Below, in pieces: positions 56,445 to 64,000 of a stretch of DNA of 64,000 bases. Position numbers and translations under genes: made by a program. The DNA comes from Allacma fusca (taxonomy: Eukaryota > Arthropoda > Collembola > Symphypleona > Sminthuridae): assembly GCA_947179485.1 (NCBI GenBank), contig OX359247.1:38850801-38914800 (forward strand). Reading direction: 5' to 3'. The notes beneath the pieces are model-generated. The model saw only the letters and a list, made by a program, of their open reading frames with translations, did not search any database and was not told the origin of the DNA. Numbering within the stretch: the stretch's first letter is position 1; each line of letters opens with the position of its first letter.

Positions 56445-57280
56445 TAGGCATGATATTATCGTTCATTTTTAAACTCTCGTTAATATCGTTATCGTTTATA
56501 CAAAAATTTCCGATATGGATTTTGAAGAACGATATAAACGATAAACTTTTATACCGTAAAAGCATGGTGGGTACTATAAAAAACAATGCAAGTGAGGTTC
56601 TTAAAGTGGTTCCAGGTACCTGTTATATGTACAATTGACGTGAAATTCATTTTTTGGTGTATTTTTCAGAAATATTATTCGGAAACCAAAATTTACTGTT
56701 ATGGTAAAAATACCTAAAATCAATTGATATTAACAGTTGTCATTCAAATATACAAAATCCACTTGCGACCCCGTCACTGTCCTCGTTTACAATTTTCTCA
56801 GCAGTCGTCTCACTTTTATCTCCTCATCCTCAATTATTATTTATTATTATTAATAAATTATCTCAATAATTAGTGGACGAATTCGTTTCGGCATTTTATA
56901 AGTTTTTTTAAATGTGTCAGGAGTAATGCAGATATGTCTTGCAAATTTCCAGCTCTGCAAATTTGATAAAATAGTAAATTTGATTCATAAAAAAGATGGG
57001 TTGATGGCGTCTTACGGTTTGCTAATTGTTGTTCCTGTTCTTAAATAAAGTACCGAGCAACGAAACAGTGTAATAGTGAGTTTTTGATGGTTCCAGCGCT
57101 ATGATCCAGGGCATTTTGGCTGTGGACATACAGTTTCTGCGATTATCGCTAGATTGTGCGATACCTGATTGTGACGATATATCGTTTGAAAAACACGAGA
57201 ATTATCGTTCAATATCGTTCGTCAAAAATGTACGATATTAACGAGAATATCGTATCGTTATATCGTTAATATCATGCCTA
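56445..57280. mobile_element. 836-bp hAT-like element with ATATCGTT words
   Basis: The ends TAGGCATGATATTA and TAATATCATGCCTA form an inverted repeat, with a perfect 8-bp duplication GTACACAT (56437-56444 and 57281-57288). Each end is filled with ATATCGTT/AACGATAT words. The interior has no ORF. Confidence 0.9.
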
Positions 57281-57288
57281 GTACACAT

Positions 57289-60200
57289 AGATACACACAT
57301 GCATTATCTCTTATGAAAACGACAAAAAGCACCAAAGGCTCTTAGAAAAGCATGCTCCTCGTGTAAGTGTAAAGAGCGAAAATAATATTTTTGTGGGGGA
57401 ATGTACCCAAATATTTCAGCACTTATATCTGTAGAGAACATGTCCCTTTAAGGGATCCCTTTATACCGATTGTGTACAATACTTGCTGATATTTTATCAT
57501 ATAATGGCAGAATTACATGGGTGCTAAATGACCTTACCTTTTGGAATGGAAAGGAAGCAATCCGTATACCTTTTGTGCTTGTATATTCTTCAATCGTCTT
57601 AACCTGGCCTTCTCTACCAAATTGTACTGACACAGACTTGCACTCCAGTCAGATTGGAAAATCAATAATAGTTATCAGATATCACAGCTTTGACGTCCAC
57701 GGAAAAGGAAGACCCTGTGGATACATTAAAAGCTAAAGTAGCTATATTGCTTTTATAAAATCTTTTAAGCAATCCTTATTCAGATAATTGTCATTGTACT
57801 GGACCTATCCATAGGCAACACAGAAAATTAAAGCCTTACTTAATTTGCTGCAGTAACCTGAAAATTGTTATTTTGTCAGAATTTTGTAATAATGACCTCC
57901 TTTTTCAATTCTTTGAAATAATGTAAATGTTCCCAAATAGTCTTTATGATGCCCCTTCCTTTAATTAATCTTAATAATTAATTAATTAATTTTCCACGTG
58001 AAAATTTCTCAACACCCAATTTCGACCCTACTTTGTAACCTAATTATATTAAACAAGATATTTCCCTTCAAAATTTGGCAAAAAAATCGATGTTGAAATG
58101 CATGAAAAGATACCTAGTCAAATACCTTATTAAATGATCTGTCACAATACAATAGCACTTACATATGTATGTATGTGTGTAGATAGTTGCATAAAATAGA
58201 ATGTGAAATAAAGATGTTGAAAATGTATTATTTTAAGTAATTACACGTTACTTCAACCATACAGGTTACATACAGTTTTTTAACTTACAGGATGTCAATA
58301 GTAACCTATGTACGCACTGTTTTATAAATTAGACAATTTGAATAAGCAATTTTAAACTTTAGAATAATTCCAGTATTCTAAAAATAATCCTGACTTTGCC
58401 TTTTTATCTTGACCCCTGTGTTGAGAGTATTTGGGCTAGTAGGTTGGAGCAAATTTTGAAAACTTTGAAAATACATTCGATAAAATCTGAGGGAATCAAA
58501 TATTTTTCATCATCCCACCTTATGTATACAGGTTAGGGGGGGGGTGGGGTAAATGTTTCTTTTAACATGCTGATCGATTTTTATGAAAATGCGAAAGTGC
58601 ACAAATATATGCAACAACAGGCAAATCGACAGAAATACAAATGAACACAGACTTGTAGAGTCAATACCAGTTGACATAAATCCAAGGAATGTGAAAATGG
58701 CTGTAGCCAGGTATGACGCTTCGAGTGGAACCTCTACAGCTTAAGGATCCTCCAATATACAGGAAATTACCTAAAATCCCATTTCCAGTAAATCCATAGA
58801 ATTGTACGAATTTTATTGTAATTTTCATCCAAGTCTGTCGAAAGTACAATTTTGATTGACCCAAGTGTGTAAATAAACATCCTCAACATTACTATTCGTA
58901 TACAACTTGAGTACATTCATTCTTTATCGTAAACTCGAGTTCTGAAATATATTTATTGTGATAAAAATTGATTCTTTTCCAGATTTGACAAACTTTTAAT
59001 GAATGCATCACTGAAATAGTTTAAATTAATTTATTACAATACTATTAATTTTAATTATACATAATTGTAAATAATTAGAATGTATAATTACCTTTAATTC
59101 CTTCACCCAGGATGTTCACGAATGATCATGAATTTCACATAGGTAATCTAAAGCTACTCATTTAAAGGGTTTTCATGGGGTCTAAATTAAACTTTACTCC
59201 TATACAGGGTGACCATAATCATCATCCCTAGCCCACATTAGGGAGTGACTAATAAAATATTTGACTACCCCAGGCTGTAACAAGTTCTTTGCCAGACTTT
59301 ACAATTATTGTAGATTTTTACATACATACATTTATGTACAATTCTCAATATCAGTCAGTTCCAACGGGCTTGACTTCCTTGTCCCTTGATGGTTTAATTG
59401 CTAACGATAGTACGTATGTACATATGCACCTACATATACCCATATGAAGCATATACGATAATTACACAATTAAGTCACGGAATTATCTGAAAACCACTGG
59501 CCGAAAGAATTATTTCCTTCGAAGAAATAATACATTAGTATTCAAAGTGAGATAGCATATTAAAATAAATAGCATGGACGAATATTTGCAAGTATCCCAA
59601 AATAAAATTGATTAGGTGCTCACTTCCTACACATCATTTGGTTATCATTATTACATTTCCAGTGCAATTAGCAACTACTATATCTATATCTACACCTTTC
59701 GATAGCTTTCATTTGATAAACTACTTGTGATATTTTGCTTCGAAGGATAAGATCACCTGTCAATTAGATATTCAATATACATACCTTTCATAACCTGGGA
59801 GGTATTTAAGGAAGAACAAGAATTGTATTCTTATGCCAGGCGTTATTAATTAAAAGAAAATATGTAGTTATGTTCATCTAAATGGTACATTATGCAAGGT
59901 AAATGTAATTTTTCGAAATCCGAATTAAAAACATGTATGAATTTAACGAGGACTAAGCACATTGTATCCGTTGCCAAATTGATAAATATGGAAATAGTCA
60001 TATAAGCTTACTTTATGACATGATCGGGTTTCAGATTTACGAAAAGGTCATTAATTTTTTGTTCATATAGAATACGTACATATATTCCTGTTCAATATTT
60101 TTCCTTGGATTTTTTGTTTTTATAAACTCACTTTGGAAGCAGGAAATGTCTTCCAATTAAGCACCTTGCGACACACTTTGTGAGCAACCTTATTCTCTAT

Positions 60201-60427
60201 CTCATATCGATATACCTAGAATTATGGCATAATGCTTTCTATTAAAGGAATTGATTGATATTTTATTGCAGTCACTTAACTTTGCTCAAGATTAATTCCT
60301 TCTGCTAATAAATATAGTTTTGTAACTTTTAATAAACACGTGGAGATTAAATACTTTAATTAGATACATACATACATACATACTATATTTAACAATACGA
60401 CCTCTCACAATTACTCCATGGAGGAAA
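57289..60427. other. Non-coding interval
   Basis: Weak frames at 57448-57736 on both strands lack recognisable features. No RNA gene or repeat is supported. Confidence 0.4.
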
Positions 60428-63400
60428 GTGACTCCTGCCTTCACAAATCTCATTGAGTCAGTTAAAGAGTTTATGATGCTAAGTAAACGTCTTCTCCAGG
60501 TTTTTCAAATTAATTTCAAAGTCCCAACAGCCATCGGTGTAGTTCCCTTTGCTTACAGTTGTAAAACAAAACTCTTAATAACCTCCAATTCTCACTTCAA
60601 ACTTGGCATTACAGTTGCAACCTCGCTTTTGTTTTTAATAAAAGGAGCATTTGCGACATTTCGTTTATTTTCATTCACAAGTGACTGGAAAGAAAACATT
60701 GCTAAATTATGTTTCAATGGATTTTATCAGATCATGTTCCTCACAAATTTCCTCTTTCAAATCAACTTCTGGAGGAAACGCACTGAACGGATTTAATCAA
60801 ATTTCCAAATTTTGTGGTGAGTTGGTCCAAATTTTGTAATAGTTATATTTTAAATAAATTCCTACACAAGTATTTAATAAATGTGAGTTTGTTGCTGCAA
60901 ACATGTAGAGACTCATAAAGTCACTTTAATTTTTTCTAGCGGAGACTCATCTGAAGAAAAAATTGCCACTATCTGAATTCTTCATGTTGACTTGGACTCC
61001 TGGTCATTTGGATTTAGCAATGAAAATGCTAACGGACTTTACCAAAGGACCACAAAATAGCCACCATGTATTTTCCGCACTTCCTGTATCCTTTCAAAAT
61101 TCGGCAGGAGTTTACGCAGTCTATTTGATTGTAGAAGCTTTGACAGTTTTTGCTTTCATTTGCAATTGCTTGTTTGAATTTTCAACGCAGACATTTATGC
61201 TCAAAGGATTGATCCAATGGACTAAAGAGTTGTGGTAAGTATAATCGATCACCTAAAATATGAATAGATGATTGATGCTCTTTTTTTTTTGCACCGTTGA
61301 GAGTCAGTATTTTCACTTTTTTATGCTAATTCATAACGTAGCTCGTGCGCCCTATTTATTCAGTAATTAGTTGGTAAATTACAGTACTTCCCTTAAACAT
61401 TCCAAGTTCCAATAGGTAATCACCGAAATAGGGCAATTCTCCAAATATCAAGATGATTACCAAACAGACTTCCCGAACTGACCGACCTATTTTTAATCTA
61501 ATATAAAATGTATAATAAGCAGGAAATTTAAACCCCCATATAGCACATCAATGTCGCCAGAAAACGCCGGATGTGTACGGGTGATGTCCAACCATTTGTG
61601 TCCTGATTTTTCAATAATAATTAATACAGTAAATATTTAAAACTTGAAATTAGTTTTTGACAATTATTGTGTACGTTCAATCATAAACCAAACTTTCTAA
61701 TTACTGGAAGTTGGAATAACTACTGAAAAACTGAAAAAATATTCGTCGAAAATTTCCTAGGGTTCGAATCAGTAAAACATTTGAAAAGGTAGGACGTTAT
61801 CTCAAGGAATCTCTCCTTACTCTATATCAGTTCCACGTCGCGGGTTTTAGAATAAATTATATTCATGTTTATGCATAAGTAAGGCTCATCTACCAGAAAT
61901 ATTCTTTACCGAGAAACAAGAGATGATTTATAGCAAAGTTGTTTTTATTATTTAAAAATTGAATCACAGCGGTTCCGGAAATAAAGTAGCTTACTTTACA
62001 GTGTACTGTGAAGTTTTTTACGACTAGTACGACGACATCGACATTGAATGAAAGTAGGCAGGACAATTGATTGCCACCATGTTTTAAATACCTACATATA
62101 CAGTAAGATAAAAATAGTGGCTGTGGAACAGGCTGACAGGTAGTACTAACACTAACAATAAGTACCACTCTGGAAAATACCAGAGTGGTACAGCCTATGC
62201 TATTTGATTTGATTTATGGGTTAGCCTACGTTATTGTACCAACATCAAATTTCCCGAATTAACGAGTCACAATTTATTGAAGATGCTGAAAGCATATACT
62301 TGGCATTAAAATTATAAAACACTTACAGGTGCGGTTTAAATTTCTACGCAATTAAAAGAGTCACGTGTTGGTTTTAAAATATTTCCTTTAGATTTATAAT
62401 ACTTCTCGAAAACTGTGAAAAAGCGTGTTCTGAAATTGATTTGGAGCCTCCGTGTTTTCCTCGTCAAGCAGTATTCCTAAACCTCCGACATGAAGAATGG
62501 TTAAACAATCTAAACCGTAGAAGATATAACACACTGTCCAAAAATATTTAGAAACACTTTTGCATTACGAGTAATTAATTTCTAACTTGCGAAATTAGAC
62601 GTTTTATAAAATAATCCCGACTTTTCTTCCCTTTCTTGATCGATGTATTCACAGTTTTTGTGTTAACGAGATCCTTATAAAAATAAATCCTTATAAATCT
62701 CGGAAAAGATTTGTTAAATCATGGGCCATTTAGTAAGTATGTATGTTTTAACATCATTTCATATGTAGGTTAAGAGAATCAATTAGTTTCTTAGCAACCT
62801 GTACATACATACATATACAAACATACTGGCAGATACCATGAGTTGAACAATAGTAGAGAGAATTTCTGAAACTTTGTGTTGCCTCACGCACTAATTATTT
62901 ATGAAGCCAATAGTGACACAAATTCAACTAAACCTTTAAATAATTTTGGACGAATTTGTACACGAATTTGGGTATTTACAAACTGTAAAAATGGAATCAA
63001 ACTGGACATTCAAATTTGGCAATTAATTTTTTTATGAAGCCCCCATATTTGTTTCACCCTGAAAACCCTACGTTCCGCAGCCTCTGGATAAAAATCATAA
63101 TATTTTATATGCACACATAGATCTTCAAACTTCTTATTGTTAGAGTATTTTCTTGTATTGTATACGTTACAACAGATCTCTATAATTTCATAAAATACTT
63201 ATTAATTGCTATAATAATTTTCTATAGTAAAACTTTCAAAACGATTTTCTAGTACGGTGAACAGCAACAACAAATACTACGACGAAGAAAAAACAACAAC
63301 GGGACTAAGAAAGTATAATGAAGTAGCAATTCTTCTGAAAACCTTCAATAACGTCTACGGAACGAATGTAGAACTGATTAAAACAGTCATGACGATATTT

Positions 63401-63751
63401 TGTGTAATTTCTAACTTCACCCTGGTCCGATTCTTCTCATCCATGGACAGTAATTTGAAAGGGTTCCTGATCAATTCCGACCTCTTCGCCATGACACTGC
63501 CAGTACTACTCTACAACAGTGCCTATCGAATCCACGACAGATCTGTTGATTTCCGAAAATTGCTATCATTATCTCTTACAACACACAATATGGGGGCAAA
63601 TACCAAATTCTTCCATAAGCAAGTGAAATGCATCCGACCAATTCCAGTTCGGGTGTGTGGAATGTACTCCCTGGATCGAATGACTACACCTATATTTCTG
63701 ACAATAATCCTCATTTATACTTGCAACCTCCTTATAGGAACATCTACATAA
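60428..63751 (+). CDS. Gustatory-receptor-like 7TM chemoreceptor, 3 exons, probable frameshift
   Basis: Exon 1 runs from about 60428 to 60816, exon 2 is 60940-61234, exon 3 is 63253-63751. Exon 2-3 phases agree and the stop is at 63749-63751. Exon 1 has the P-x-A-I-G-V-V-P-F-x-Y opening and hydrophobic segments. Exon 3 has the C-terminal pattern ...PIPVRVCGMYSLDR, then TTPIFLTIILIYTCNLLIG, as in arthropod gustatory receptor-type proteins with a last membrane helix. No convincing start codon was found, so an upstream exon is likely. Within exon 1 the good frame stops at 60796 while the splice-compatible frame (NALNGFNQISKFC) is shifted by one base near 60775. The gene is thus either broken or carries a sequencing error. 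Confidence 0.55.
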
Positions 63752-64000
63752 TTTGTAGCACCCTAGATAATGAGAAAAAAAATACACAAGTATTAGAGGA
63801 CATTGTGTTGTGTATGCAGAAAAGAATGCAATACTACAACTACTATTAAAAATAATTTAAGAAACTTCCCTTCATTTTTGTGCTCACCAAAGCTTATTTA
63901 TGTACATGCGAGCTGTTAAATTATTAATAATAATGTAATGTACTGTAACACCATTCTTACACATGTACATACATATCTGCGTACATGCAGAGCTTCCCAC
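63752..64000. other. 3' flank of the chemoreceptor-like gene
   Basis: AT-rich DNA to the window edge. No further gene is seen. Confidence 0.4.

Noticed and set aside
62341-62520. Possible extra exon of the chemoreceptor after TTTAG at 62391
   Set aside because: Joining it to exon 2 creates an immediate stop, whereas exon 2 joins the exon at 63253 in phase.

Overview
The window is AT-rich, intron-bearing nuclear DNA of an animal. The best guess is an arthropod, probably a springtail (Collembola). The grounds are a tandem family of WS/DGAT-type acyltransferases, a fast-evolving 7TM chemoreceptor-like gene, short spliced exons, a eukaryotic tRNA-Val and many DNA transposons. The host assignment is inference.

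Left part (1-17172): two diverged copies, A and B, of a block carrying a three-exon acyltransferase gene (A exons 454-1487, 5027-5328, 5574-5722; B exons 13149-14182, 14950-15251, 15512-15660). Between them lie a broken sorting-nexin fragment, a DEAH-helicase-like fragment and several non-autonomous transposons with clean 8-bp target duplications. Paralogous sequence supplies two exact empty sites.

Centre (17173-37086): a third acyltransferase, copy C, is split inside exon 2 by a complete 18,131-bp Polinton/Maverick (18393-36523). It has a perfect 6-bp target duplication (CCTGGA), terminal inverted repeats beginning AGTAGAGTGTT, and the full core gene set: protein-primed DNA polymerase B, retroviral-type integrase, packaging ATPase, adenain-like protease, major and minor capsid proteins, plus small structural proteins. 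Its left gene is the most unusual thing here. A seven-exon gene encodes an acidic 557-aa protein. Skipping its 41-nt exon 4 shifts exons 5-7 into a second open, Arg/Ser-rich frame that runs without a stop into the polymerase ORF (1,983 aa predicted). About 1.05 kb would then be read in two frames, and a cassette exon would decide whether polymerase is made with this N-terminus.

Right part (37087-64000): a tRNA-Val(AAC) gene, a piggyBac-like element with TTAA ends filled by AT minisatellite, a rhodopsin-type GPCR gene on the minus strand (exons from 53271 down to 45103), a small four-exon gene nested in one of its introns, a 1.4-kb near-palindromic fold-back element with 9-bp target duplication in the same intron, another hAT-like element with 8-bp duplication, and a gustatory-receptor-like gene with a probable 1-nt frameshift in exon 1.

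All gene models come from reading ORFs, splice consensus and phase by eye; no alignment or RNA evidence was available.
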